Positions 20,052 to 30,000 of a DNA stretch of 64,000 nt are shown here, one piece after another. A program made the translations under genes and the position numbers. Position 1 is the stretch's first letter, and the number at the start of each line of letters is the position of its first letter. Source of the stretch: Longimicrobiales bacterium (GTDB lineage: Bacteria; Gemmatimonadota; Gemmatimonadetes; Longimicrobiales; Gaopeijiaceae); contig CATQHQ010000002.1 of assembly GCA_958296005.1 (NCBI GenBank), positions 310,001 to 374,000 of the forward strand, written 5' to 3'. Below the pieces are notes generated by a model. That model searched no databases. It was not told the origin of the DNA and saw only the letters and a list, made by a program, of their open reading frames with translations.

Positions 20052-21262
20052 GTGTCGACCCGAGGGCGACGGAGGGTCGCCCGCAGCCGCTCCACCGCCA
20101 AGGTCAAGTCGCTCTTCGCGAGCGACTCCAGCCGGTTCATCGCTCCACGGGGCCAAGCGGTCCCGTCCTGCGACTCCGGCGAGAAGTAGCGATCTGCCAG
20201 AGCAAGCCACTCTTCGGGCGCCGCAACGGCCGTCGCAACCTTGCGCCGGGCCTCGTCCACGCCCCGCTGCCACGACGGCGACAGGCCGGCCTCCGTCGCC
20301 AGCTCCAACGCTGCGGCCAACGCCGCTTCGGCCCCGGCCTGCCGCGAAGCCCGCGCCGTGAGCCCGATCCACCCGCCGGCGTCCTCAGGGTTCTGGTGCA
20401 TCCGGACGACCGCACCGGGAACGGCAAGCTGCTCCAGCGCCGCGCGGAGGGCTTCCGTCGCCGCCAACGCAACCGGGTCCCGGGCTGGGCCAAGGCTGAA
20501 CACCGCCGCCGACCAAGCGTACAGAGGCGTCCCCAGCGACGGTGCCGGGCGAAGGCTGGGCGTCGCCGAGCCGACGGGACCGGGTTGAGCGCCCGGGGCG
20601 TCCAGAGGCGGAGCTCCGACCCGCGACAGATCGGCCAAGACCCATGGGATCGGCACGTCTCCCAGCACGAAGACGCGAAGCCGGTCTCGCGCGTGGGACC
20701 GGCGCCACAGCTCCCTCACGTCTTCCGGCCCGACGACCGGCAGCGCGCGTCCGCCGCCGTCCTGCGACGGAGCCTGCGTCAGCTCCAGGACGAGCCGGCC
20801 CTGGGGGGTTTCCGCCAAGCGGTCCAGGCGAGCCTCCTCCCTCGCCAGCGCCCCGCCTCCCGGTTCGTCGTCGGAAAGCGACACCAAGCGACGCGCGATC
20901 CACGTCAGTTCGTCGAAGTCGCGAACGTCGCCGACGACCTGATAGGCGATCCTGCCGTCCTCGACACCGCCGCGCAACGAGGCGCCGATCGCGGTTGCCT
21001 GGGACCGGGTCCGGTTCAGGGCTCGATCGACCAGGACCTGCGCAACGCTGGACCATCCCGGTTCCAGGGGAGCGGAGATGCGAACTCCTACGACGGCAAG
21101 GCCCGGTGCCCGTTCAAGGACCAGCGTGGGACCGTGCGGAAGCGCTACAACCGAATCCGGGACCAGCGGGTCGAAGTCGGAAGCATGTACCGCCGGCCTG
21201 TCTCCTGCTTGGAGCAAGCCGACCGTCCCGGCTGCGAGGAGCAGCCCAGCCGACGGCGCCAA
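20048..21262 (-). CDS. Secreted M16-like protein, first subunit, no catalytic motif
   Basis: Predicted exported protein of 404 residues with an N-terminal hydrophobic segment (about 4-20). Segments such as VAQVLVDRALNRTRSQATAI and GRIAYQVVGDVRDFDELTWI follow the M16 pattern of a domain searching for small active-site openings, and a second half repeats the layout. The inverted zinc motif HXXEH is absent, so it would be a non-peptidase member or a scaffold. It starts four bases after the M23 peptidase stop and is coupled to the second M16-like gene. A diverged, unrelated fold remains possible. Confidence 0.52.
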   Translation of the reverse strand: MAPSAGLLLAAGTVGLLQAGDRPAVHASDFDPLVPDSVVALPHGPTLVLERAPGLAVVGVRISAPLEPGWSSVAQVLVDRALNRTRSQATAIGASLRGGVEDGRIAYQVVGDVRDFDELTWIARRLVSLSDDEPGGGALAREEARLDRLAETPQGRLVLELTQAPSQDGGGRALPVVGPEDVRELWRRSHARDRLRVFVLGDVPIPWVLADLSRVGAPPLDAPGAQPGPVGSATPSLRPAPSLGTPLYAWSAAVFSLGPARDPVALAATEALRAALEQLAVPGAVVRMHQNPEDAGGWIGLTARASRQAGAEAALAAALELATEAGLSPSWQRGVDEARRKVATAVAAPEEWLALADRYFSPESQDGTAWPRGAMNRLESLAKSDLTLAVERLRATLRRPRVDT

Positions 21263-21266
21263 CAGG

Positions 21267-22175
21267 TCAGGACGGGGCGGGATCGAGGAAGAAGCGCGTC
21301 GGGTCGACGGCGACGTCGTTCACGTGGACCTCGTAGTGGACGTGATACCCAGTCGTCGTGCCTGTGTTGCCCACGAGCGCGATCGCATCGCGCCGCTTCA
21401 CCCGCTGTCCGCGTCGCACGAGGATCCTCGACGCATGGCCGTACACGGTTCGGAAGCCGTGGCCGTGGTCGATGATCACCGTCAGGCCCAGGCCGTTCAC
21501 CCGTCCTGTGAAGCCGACCCGGCCGTCGGCCGTGGCCACGATGCGCTCTCCGGGCCCTCCGGGGATGTCGATGCCTCGGTGGTTGCTGCTGCCGCCGTGA
21601 ACGGGGGCCTTGCGGGGTCCGAAGCCGCTGCTGTGTCGGTCCCAGACCGGCATGATCGACGGAGTGGCGTCCAGTCGCGCCCTGTTGGCCTCTAGGGCGA
21701 CGATCGTCTCGCCGGAAGACTTCTCGAGCAGCTGGACCTTTCGTTCCAGGAAGTCGAGGTACCCGGTCGTTGCCGTCCGGCCGAGCAGCGGCAGCGTGGC
21801 GTCGCCGGGTGCACGGCGTCCTGGACCGCCGACGCCCACATCGTAGACTTCTCGGTCGATCCCGTCCAAGCCCGCGATCCCCCGCACCCGCTCGTTCTGC
21901 TCGTCGTACGCGACGACGCGCTGATCGAGCTCCTCCACCTGCACGCCGACCGCGGCAAGCCGTGCCTTCAGTTCCGCGTTCTCTTGGTCCAGCTGGGCGG
22001 CGCGAATCCGAACGTCGGCCCCTCGAGCGACAAGCACCACGGCGCAGGCGACCACGGCGCCGGCGACGCACAAACCGTAGACGAGCGCGCGCACCTTGCG
22101 GGTCGACAGGGTGTACTGCCTCTTGACCCGGACGTCTCCGGGGAGGAAGATGACGGTCCAGTTGTTTCGATTCAT
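21267..22175 (-). CDS. Membrane-anchored M23 (lysostaphin-type) peptidase
   Basis: Zinc peptidase likely to cut peptidoglycan cross-bridges or activate other hydrolases at the envelope. The 302-residue protein has one transmembrane helix (about 31-50), a periplasmic coiled coil (55-100), a linker, and the LytM domain from about 190. The metal and catalytic residues are present: His199-X3-Asp203 in NHRGIDIPGG, YGHAS around 247, and His278-X-His280 in GYHVHYE. The ATG at 22175 is used because MNRNNWTVIF is a plausible cytoplasmic head; the frame upstream is not. It lies 34 bases after metG. Confidence 0.92.
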   Translation of the reverse strand: MNRNNWTVIFLPGDVRVKRQYTLSTRKVRALVYGLCVAGAVVACAVVLVARGADVRIRAAQLDQENAELKARLAAVGVQVEELDQRVVAYDEQNERVRGIAGLDGIDREVYDVGVGGPGRRAPGDATLPLLGRTATTGYLDFLERKVQLLEKSSGETIVALEANRARLDATPSIMPVWDRHSSGFGPRKAPVHGGSSNHRGIDIPGGPGERIVATADGRVGFTGRVNGLGLTVIIDHGHGFRTVYGHASRILVRRGQRVKRRDAIALVGNTGTTTGYHVHYEVHVNDVAVDPTRFFLDPAPS

Positions 22176-22209
22176 GACCGAGCAGTCTACTTGGCAATGG
22201 CGGTTCGGG

Positions 22210-23769
22210 TCAACCACCCGCCCGCGAAGGCTGGGGTTCCTCCACCCGCGGGAACAGCGGCGGTCCCGAGGAAACGACCTGTCCCCCAGGCGCAATCTCT
22301 GCCAGTTCCGCCAAGCGAGGTACCCGCGGGAGCCCGATCCGCCGGGCGAGTTCCTGCGATTTCTGCGGCGCTACAGGTTCGAACAAACACGCCAGAACCG
22401 CAAGGACGCGCACCAGCGAGGAGAGGGTCTCCTCCAGCTCCCCTTCGCGCTGCGGGTCGCGAGCCAACGTCCACGGCTCCCGGTTCTCCACGAAGCCGTT
22501 GGCCGTCCGCGCAAGCTCCATCGCAGCCGCGAAGCCGTCGTGGAGCCTGTACCCCTCCATGCTGTCCCGGTACTTGTCGACCGCTTGCCCGATCTCGCGG
22601 CGGAGCCCGTGCCCCGGCGCCGACGGCACGGTGCCGCCACAGTAGCGCTTCACCATCGAAACGACCCGGTGGACCAGGTTGCCCAAGACGTTGGAAAGCT
22701 CTTCGTAGCGGATCATGAAGCGCTCGGGGGTGTAGGAGGCGTCCTGGCCGGTCGGCATCTCCCGCATGAGGTACCACCGCACCGCATCGGTTCCGAACCG
22801 ATCCCGGAGGCCAAGGGGGTCCACCACGTTGCCCAGGGACTTGGACATCTTGGTCGCGCCCACGACCCACCAACCGTGGGCCAGGATCTTCCGGGGCAGA
22901 GGCAGGTCCGCTCCCATCAGCAGCGCCGGCCAGTAGACGGCGTGGGTGGTGAGAATGTCCTTGCCCATCAGGTGGACGTCCGCCGGCCAGCGAGAGGGCA
23001 GGGGGGCGTCCCCGAAACCCTGCCGACCTTTTGGGGCGCCGGCATCCACCGCGCCCGACGCCGTCACGTAGTTGATCAGGGCGTCCACCCACACGTAGGT
23101 CGTCTGGTCCGGATCCCAGGGGAGGGGAATCCCCCAATGGATGCGGGAGCGGGGCCGGGAGATCGAGAGATCGCCCAGGGGTCTGGCTAGAAAGCCCAGG
23201 ATCTCGTTGCGACGGCCGGCGGGGACGATCCACTCGGGGTTGTCTTCGACATGCTTCCGCAGACGCTCTTGGAACCGACTCATCCGAAAGAAATAATTCT
23301 TCTCCCGGATATGCTCGACGGGGCCGCCTGCGACCGGATCCTTCCGGTCCGGTCCGACCTCCTTCTCGGTGAAGTAGCGCTCCTGGCCGACCGAGTACCA
23401 TCCGGCGTACTCGCCTTCGTAGATCAGGCCGTTGTCCCGAAGGCGCTCCAGGATGGCGGACACGACGGCGGCGTGCCCCGGCTCCGTGGTGCGGATGAAG
23501 CGGTCGTGGGAGATGTTCAGGTCTTCCCACGCGGCGCGGAAGCGGCCCGCCATGAGGTCGCACAGCTCCCTGGGCGGTATGCCTTGCTGGGCGGCCGCCT
23601 CTTGGATCTTCTGGCCGTGCTCGTCGGTACCCGTGAGGAAGAGCACGTCCTCCCCCGCTCGCCGCCGGTACCGCGCCAGCACGTCCGCCAGGATCGTGGT
23701 GTAGGCGTGGCCCAGGTGGGGTTCGCCGGAGGCGTAGTAGATCGGGCTTGTGAGATAGAACGAAGACAT
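22210..23769 (-). CDS. metG: Methionyl-tRNA synthetase
   Basis: Class I aminoacyl-tRNA synthetase that charges tRNA-Met. The 519-residue protein begins SSFYLTSPIYYASGEPHLGH with the HIGH-type motif HLGH at 18-21, and has the second signature KMSKS at 307-311. The connective peptide reads EYAGWYSVGQERYF where zinc-bearing forms carry paired cysteines, so this is the zinc-free, compact type. The C-terminal anticodon-binding helices are present and the tRNA-binding EMAP-like extension is absent. It is divergent from the asparagine synthase gene across 49 bases. Confidence 0.97.
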   Translation of the reverse strand: MSSFYLTSPIYYASGEPHLGHAYTTILADVLARYRRRAGEDVLFLTGTDEHGQKIQEAAAQQGIPPRELCDLMAGRFRAAWEDLNISHDRFIRTTEPGHAAVVSAILERLRDNGLIYEGEYAGWYSVGQERYFTEKEVGPDRKDPVAGGPVEHIREKNYFFRMSRFQERLRKHVEDNPEWIVPAGRRNEILGFLARPLGDLSISRPRSRIHWGIPLPWDPDQTTYVWVDALINYVTASGAVDAGAPKGRQGFGDAPLPSRWPADVHLMGKDILTTHAVYWPALLMGADLPLPRKILAHGWWVVGATKMSKSLGNVVDPLGLRDRFGTDAVRWYLMREMPTGQDASYTPERFMIRYEELSNVLGNLVHRVVSMVKRYCGGTVPSAPGHGLRREIGQAVDKYRDSMEGYRLHDGFAAAMELARTANGFVENREPWTLARDPQREGELEETLSSLVRVLAVLACLFEPVAPQKSQELARRIGLPRVPRLAELAEIAPGGQVVSSGPPLFPRVEEPQPSRAGG

Positions 23770-23818
23770 GGGGACGGGAAGCTAGAAAAGGCGTGGCGGG
23801 CCAGCAATATTAGTACCT

Positions 23819-25741
23819 ATGTGCGGAATCTGCGGTACGGCTCTTGCGGGGCGAAGCGCTCGAGCGGCGGACCACGTGGCGGCGATGCAGCAGCGCCTGG
23901 TGCACCGAGGCCCCGACAGCGGCGGCCGGCTCGACTGCGACGGCGCCTCTCTTGCCGTCCGTCGGCTGGCGATCATCGACCTGCGGACCGGCGACCAGCC
24001 GATCTCCAACGAGGACGGCACCGTTCACGTGGTGCAGAACGGCGAGGTCTACAACTACCGGGAGCTGGCGCGGGAGCTGGAACGACGGGGCCACGCCTTC
24101 AGCACTCACTCCGACACGGAGGTGATCGCCCACGGCTACGAGGAGTGGGGAGCGGACGTGTTCGCAAGGCTGAAGGGCATGTTCGCCGTGGCCGTCTACG
24201 ACCAAGCCGAGCGATCGCTGCATCTGGCCCGGGACCGTTTCGGGGAGAAGCCGCTCTTCTACTGGCGCGACGCCGGGCGGATCGTCTTCAGCAGCGAGCT
24301 CCAAAGCCTGCTGGAGCACCCGGAGATCCCTCGGCAGATGAATCCGGACGCCTTGGGGTGCTATCTGCGGCTGGGGTTCGTGCCCGCCCCCGCCACGTTC
24401 TTCAAGGACGTCATGCTGCTTCCGCCGGGTTGTTCGATGACGTGGAGGGACGGGGAGTGCAAGGTGTCGGAGTACTGGCGGCCGAGCTACGACCCCGATC
24501 CGGAGCCGGCGGATTGGCCGGCGATCGTCGAGCAGGTTCGAACCGCTCTCGTGGGCGCGGTTCGCAGGCAGATGGTCAGCGACGTGGAGGTCGGCGCCCT
24601 GCTCTCCGGCGGCATCGACTCGGGCGCGGTGGTGGCGATCATGCAACGGCTGGCGGACAGGCGCGTCAAGACCTTCACGGTCCGCTTCCCAGGGGCTGGG
24701 TACGACGAGAGCGAGGTGGCTCGCGAGGTCGCCCGCCACATCGGCACCGACCACCGGGAGATCCGCCTGACGAACTTCGGCTTCGAGCCCGGCGACCTGT
24801 GGCGGATCGTCGAGCACGCCGGGGTCCCGTTTCCCGATTCGTCCGCGATCCCCACGTACCGGATCAGCCGGGAAGTGGCCAAGGAAGTCAAGGTCTGCAT
24901 TACCGGCGACGGCGGCGACGAGATCTTCGCGGGCTACGGCGTGTTCGCGTGGGTCCCGCGCATCAGGTGGCTGGCGCCGGTTCCCAGGCCGGTTCTCGCC
25001 GGGGCGTCGCGCATGTTGGACGTTCTTGCGAGCGTGCCCGGACTGGGGAACGGCAGAGGGGCCGGGCGGGTACGGCAGATTGCTCGCTTTGCAGCCCGGC
25101 CGGCCGTCCAGAGGGCGGCAGACCTCAGCGGCACGTCGTTCTTTTCCCACGACGAGGCCTCCGGCTTGGTCGAGGACCCGGCGGCGACCGGCCTAGCGAG
25201 TGCCGCCTTGCACGAGTACACGCGCTTGCCCGAGGAGGCGGAGGCGTGGACCCCCCTGCGCCGTCTCATGTACGTGCACTTGGTCCACAACCTGCCGCAG
25301 GACATGCTGACGAAGACCGACCGGATGGGCATGGCGGCGTCCGTCGAGATGCGGTCGCCGATGCTGGACCCGGACTTGGCGACGCTGGCGATGAGGCTGC
25401 CCGATCGCTGTCTGGTCCAGGGGTTGACGTTGAAGCACGTGCTGCGGGAAGCGGTGAGGCCGATGTTGCCGGACGTGGTCCTGTCGAGGTCGAAGATGGG
25501 GTTCAGCCTCCCGTTGCACTCCTACCAGAACCGGGCGTTCTTCGAGATGGCCGACGAACTGCTCTCCAAGCGGGACGGTCCGTTGTCGCTTCTGAAGGCG
25601 GATGCGGTCCGCCGGATCAAGGAACGGGCTGTGGCGCAGCGGGAGGACGGCGGAGCGCGATCGGCTCAGCGGCCCAACCACCAGCTCTGGGCGCTGATGC
25701 TGCTGGCGGCGTGGGGCGAGCAGTTCGGAGTGAGCGTGTGA
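23819..25741 (+). CDS. asnB: Glutamine-hydrolysing asparagine synthase (AsnB type)
   Basis: Makes asparagine or an amidated sugar/peptide from aspartate-like acids using ATP and glutamine-derived ammonia. The 640-residue protein starts MCGICG, giving the class II glutaminase nucleophile Cys2 after Met removal, followed by LVHRGPDS. The synthetase half has the pyrophosphate loop LLSGGIDSG near 262-270 and the later LTKTDRMGM block. Length and domain order match AsnB. Because surface-glycan genes also encode AsnB-like amidotransferases, a non-asparagine substrate is possible, but none of those genes is adjacent here. Confidence 0.93.
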   Translation: MCGICGTALAGRSARAADHVAAMQQRLVHRGPDSGGRLDCDGASLAVRRLAIIDLRTGDQPISNEDGTVHVVQNGEVYNYRELARELERRGHAFSTHSDTEVIAHGYEEWGADVFARLKGMFAVAVYDQAERSLHLARDRFGEKPLFYWRDAGRIVFSSELQSLLEHPEIPRQMNPDALGCYLRLGFVPAPATFFKDVMLLPPGCSMTWRDGECKVSEYWRPSYDPDPEPADWPAIVEQVRTALVGAVRRQMVSDVEVGALLSGGIDSGAVVAIMQRLADRRVKTFTVRFPGAGYDESEVAREVARHIGTDHREIRLTNFGFEPGDLWRIVEHAGVPFPDSSAIPTYRISREVAKEVKVCITGDGGDEIFAGYGVFAWVPRIRWLAPVPRPVLAGASRMLDVLASVPGLGNGRGAGRVRQIARFAARPAVQRAADLSGTSFFSHDEASGLVEDPAATGLASAALHEYTRLPEEAEAWTPLRRLMYVHLVHNLPQDMLTKTDRMGMAASVEMRSPMLDPDLATLAMRLPDRCLVQGLTLKHVLREAVRPMLPDVVLSRSKMGFSLPLHSYQNRAFFEMADELLSKRDGPLSLLKADAVRRIKERAVAQREDGGARSAQRPNHQLWALMLLAAWGEQFGVSV

Positions 25742-25748
25742 CGGGGGC

Positions 25749-27032
25749 TCACCTGTAGAGCAGGTAGGGCCGGCGACGCTCCAGATAATCGGCCAGGCCG
25801 TCGCCCCATCGATCGGCCAGCTCCGGGTAGGAGGCCCCGGCCTCCAGCGCCAGGCGCAGCGCGTCGGTGCCCGCCAGACGGTCGAAGTGGCTCTCGCGCC
25901 AGCTCCAGCGCTCTCCCGACATCGTCTTGGTCTCCGCCAGAACGGCCAGCGCGGCCCGGGTGGGGTCGTACTCCGGGCCGTCGGCCACCAGGCGCACGCC
26001 GTTGGACTCGACGCCGCCGAACTTGCCGTCGCCCGGGTTCGACGGGGTGAAGCGCACGGGCAGGAAGACGGTGCCGGGCACGTCGAGGGCCGCCAGCCGG
26101 ATCGCCAGCTCGTCGGCGTCCAACCACGGCGCGCCCACTTGCTGGAACGCCCGGTCCGTGCCCCGGCCCACCGAGAGGGGGGTCCCCTCGAAGAGGCAGG
26201 TGCCCGGGTAGTGCAGGGCGCTCTCCACGGACGGCATGTTGGGCGACGGCGGCACCCAAGGCAGGCCGGTCTCGTCGAAAGACATCGCCCGCGTCCACCC
26301 GTCGGCCACCACGACCCGGAGCGTCGCGACCACCCCGAACTCGCCCACCGCCATCCGTGCGAACTCCCCCGCCGTCAGGCCGTGGCGCATCGGCATCGGG
26401 TAGGGTCCCACGAAGCTGGCGAACGCCGGGTCCAGGACGTTCCCCTGCACTGCATCGCCGCCGATGGGGTTGGGACGGTCCAGCACCACGAAGGGGATCT
26501 CCTGCTCGCCTGCCGCCTCCATCGCGAGGGTCATGGTGGCGAGGTAGGTGTAGTAGCGGGCGCCCACGTCCTGAATATCGAACAGGAGGACGTCGACCCC
26601 CGCCAGCGATTCGGCGGCGGGCTTCCGGGTCTCGCCATAAAGCGAGTGGACGGGCAGGCCGGTCTTCTCGTCGATTCCGTCGTCCACCTCGACCCCCGCC
26701 TCCTCGAGGCCTCGAATCCCATGCTCCGGCGAGTACAGTGCCACCAGCTCGACCTCCGCATGGTCCGCCAGCAGGTCGATCGTCGAGGTCCCGGCCCGAT
26801 CCCTGCCCGTGTGGTTGGTGACCAGCCCCGCACGGCGTCCGGCGACCAAGCCCAGCGAGTCGGTCAAGAGCACCTCGATCCCGGGGCGGACGGGATCCGG
26901 CGGGCCGGCGCCCGTTTCTCCCTCGACTTGGGGCGAGCACGCCGCGGCCGCGGCCAGAAGCGGCGTCCAGTGCCGGCGCGACGCCCAGCGGCGAACTATG
27001 CCCCGCAACGGCAATGCTGTATCAATGTTCAC
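25749..27032 (-). CDS. DUF1343 / NamZ-type exo-beta-N-acetylmuramidase lipoprotein
   Basis: Member of the family (GH171, prototype Bacillus subtilis NamZ/YbbC) that releases MurNAc from the non-reducing ends of peptidoglycan fragments. The 427-residue protein has a signal with lipobox-like AAAC near residue 32. Family blocks visible are GLVTNHTG, YSPEHGIRG, DIQDVGARYYTYL and LDRPNPIGG. A GGGAG box about nine bases before the ATG supports the start. It is divergently transcribed, with 56 bases between starts, from a NagZ-type fusion protein, so the two would split MurNAc and GlcNAc from the same glycan. Family assignment is strong; substrate is from known homologues. Confidence 0.88.
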   Translation of the reverse strand: MNIDTALPLRGIVRRWASRRHWTPLLAAAAACSPQVEGETGAGPPDPVRPGIEVLLTDSLGLVAGRRAGLVTNHTGRDRAGTSTIDLLADHAEVELVALYSPEHGIRGLEEAGVEVDDGIDEKTGLPVHSLYGETRKPAAESLAGVDVLLFDIQDVGARYYTYLATMTLAMEAAGEQEIPFVVLDRPNPIGGDAVQGNVLDPAFASFVGPYPMPMRHGLTAGEFARMAVGEFGVVATLRVVVADGWTRAMSFDETGLPWVPPSPNMPSVESALHYPGTCLFEGTPLSVGRGTDRAFQQVGAPWLDADELAIRLAALDVPGTVFLPVRFTPSNPGDGKFGGVESNGVRLVADGPEYDPTRAALAVLAETKTMSGERWSWRESHFDRLAGTDALRLALEAGASYPELADRWGDGLADYLERRRPYLLYR

Positions 27033-27088
27033 GTGCTCCCGCCCTTCCTATGGGGGCCACTGCGACCTGTTTCGGCCGAGGCGACTTC

Positions 27089-30000
27089 GTGATTGCCCAA
27101 GCTACTAGTGAAGCGACACCACGCCCAGCGGTCCCCGGCCGCCCCGCGGTCCCAGCCCGATCTGCCGCAGCCCTGCTCCTCCTGACCGTGCTCGCGGCCT
27201 GCTCCCCCCGCGGTGCCGGAACGCCTTCCGCCGCGCCGGCGCCGGAGCTGGCTGCCGCCTTGGACGCCGACGCCCGCCGATGGGTTGACGAAACCCTGGC
27301 CGGTCTGAGCCTCCGGGAGGCCGTCGCCCAGCTGGTCGTCCCGTGGATCCCCGGCGGATACGCCTCCGAGACCGATCCCGACTTTCAGGAACTGCTGGGC
27401 TGGGTGGAGAAGGGGTTGGGCGGCGTCTCGATCTCCATCGGGGTGCCCGACGCCTACGTAGCCAAGCTCAACCGGCTCCAGTCCCACGCTCTCGTCCCGC
27501 TTCTCGTCACCTCCGACTTCGAGAACGGGGGGCCTGGGATGCGGATCAACCACAGCTACGCGATCCCGTCTCTGCTGCCGCAAGGCGGCGGCACCAGCTT
27601 CCCTCCGACGATGGCGTTCGGGGCCTCGGGAGACGAAGCGCTGGCCTTCGAGTTCGGGCGCATCACCGCCGAGGAGGCCCGGGCGGTAGGGGTTCACTGG
27701 CTCTTCGCGCCGGTGCTGGACGTCAACAGCAACCCGGCGAACCCGGTCATCGCCACCCGGTCCTTCGGCGAGGACCCGGAGGCCGTGGGCAGACTGGGCG
27801 CCGCCTTCATCCGCGGCGCCAGACGGGGCGGGGCGCTCTCCACGGCCAAGCACTTCCCCGGGCACGGCGACACCCGCACCGACTCCCATATCGTCCTGCC
27901 CGTGATCGGCGCGGATCGGGAGCGCCTGGACCGGGTCGAGCTGGCCCCCTTCCGCACGGCCCTGGCGGCGGGCGTGGACGCGGTGATGACCGCCCACGTG
28001 GCGGTGCCCGGGGTGCTGGGGGACGAGCGCCCGGCCACGTTGTCTCCCTACTTCATGACCGATGTGCTCCGGGACGAGATGGGCTTCGACGGCATCCTCT
28101 TCACCGATGCCCTCCGAATGGGCGCGATCACCAACGGCTACGGCGCAGGAGAGGCAGCCGTGCTCTCGCTGGAGGCCGGCTCCGACGTGCTGCTGGCGCC
28201 CGACGGGATCGGGCGGACGATCGACGCCGTCGCGCGGGCGGTGGAGTCGGGCCGCATCTCTCGGACGCGGATCGAACGGTCGGTGCGGCGGCTGCTCGAG
28301 GCGAAGGCTCGCCTGGGACTCCACCGGGAGAGCCGGGTGGACCCGGGCGCCGTGGCGCTCCGCGTCGGGACCGCCGAAAACCGGGCCGTGGCCGCACGCG
28401 CCGCGGCCAGGTCGATCACCCTGGTGCGGGACCGGGACGGCGCCGTGCCGCTGGCGCCGGGCGTCTCGGTGACGAGCGTGACCTGGGCCCGCGACGGCGA
28501 CCTGCTGGCCGGGCGCGCGTTCGACGCCGCGCTGCGGGGGTTCGCGGGGCGGGTCGCCCGGGTCCGGGTGGGGCCGGACACGCCTTGGGCGACCTACGAC
28601 TCGCTCCTTCTCGCGGCAGCCGACGCGGACGCCGTGGTGATCGGCGTGTACGCGCCGCCGCGCTCCGGGGCCGGGGCGACGGCTCTGTCCGCCGGGCTGC
28701 GGACCTTTGTGGAGAGGGTGGACCAGGTCCGGCCCGGCGCCGCCGTGGTGGTCTCCTTCGGCGGTCCCTACGTGCTCTCGGCGTTCCCCGACGTGGGGAG
28801 CTACGTCGTCGCTTGGGGAGATCGCGAACTCTCCCAACGCGCCGCCGCCCGGGCGCTGACCGGCGCGGAGGCGATCGGCGGACGCCTGCCCGTGTCGATC
28901 CCTCCGCTGCATCGAGCGGGAGACGGAGTGGACCGGGCCGCCGGCGAGCGGAACGAACGAAACGCTCAAGCTGCGCCCGACCCTCTCCAGGAAGCCGGCT
29001 TCGTGCCCCCGGCCCGCCGCAACCAAGCCGAAGAGCAGACTGCCGCATCCGACACCACCGGCGGACCCGGCCGCTGGCGCCCCTCCCGGCCGCTTCCCGC
29101 CTGCGACGACCGGCCGCCGGCGCTCGCCCGGTCGGCGGACGACCTGTCCGACGCTTTCTGCACCGCTGCCGGCACCGTCGTCTCGTTCCGCGAAGTGGAC
29201 CCGCTCCGGGTCGCCATGAGCCCCGACTCCCTCTCCGCCCTGGACGACGCGATCCTCTCCGCCCTCGCCGACTCGGCCGCCTCCGGCGCGGCACTCGCCA
29301 TCGTCCGACGGGGCCAGCTGGTCAGGCTGCGAGGCTACGGCCGCCTCGACTGGGACGCCGACGCGCCCGCCGCAACCCCGGCCTCGATCTTCGACTTGGC
29401 GTCGCTCACCAAGGTCGTGGGCACCACCACCGCAGCGGTCGTGCTGGCTCAACGCGGTGCCCTAGGGCTGGACGACGCCGTCGCGGCCCACCTCCCCTGG
29501 TGGGACGACGGCGACCCGGCCAAGTCGCAGGTGACGCTGCGCCAGCTTCTCCTCCACCAAGCGGGCCTGCCCCCCTTCCGCCGCTTCTACCTGGAGATCG
29601 CCGGCCGCGACGCCTACCGCGACGCCATCGGCGCCCTCCCGCTGGACGACCCTCCGGGCCTCGGCACCGTCTACTCCGACATCGGCCTCATGACCGTTGC
29701 CTTTGTGGCGGAGGAGGTCTCGGGCCAACCTCTGGACGACTTCCTGCGGGCCGAGGTGTGGCGTCCTCTGGGCATGGGCGACACCGGCTTCAACCCGCCG
29801 CCGTCCTCGTGGGACCGGATCGCCTCCACGGAGATCGACACCGTCTACCGCGGCTACCATGTCCACGGCGAGGTCCACGACGAGAACGCCCACGCCGTCG
29901 GAGGCGTGGCGGGCCACGCCGGGCTCTTCAGTTCCGCTCGCGACTTGGCCGTCTTCGTCCAGATGATGCTGGACCGGGGCGTAGCGGGACCCTGCCGCGC

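Noticed and set aside
27029-29452. 807-codon open frame on the minus strand
   Set aside because: Antisense to the NagZ fusion with its intact GH3 motifs; composition is Arg/His/Gly/Pro-rich, as expected for a shadow.
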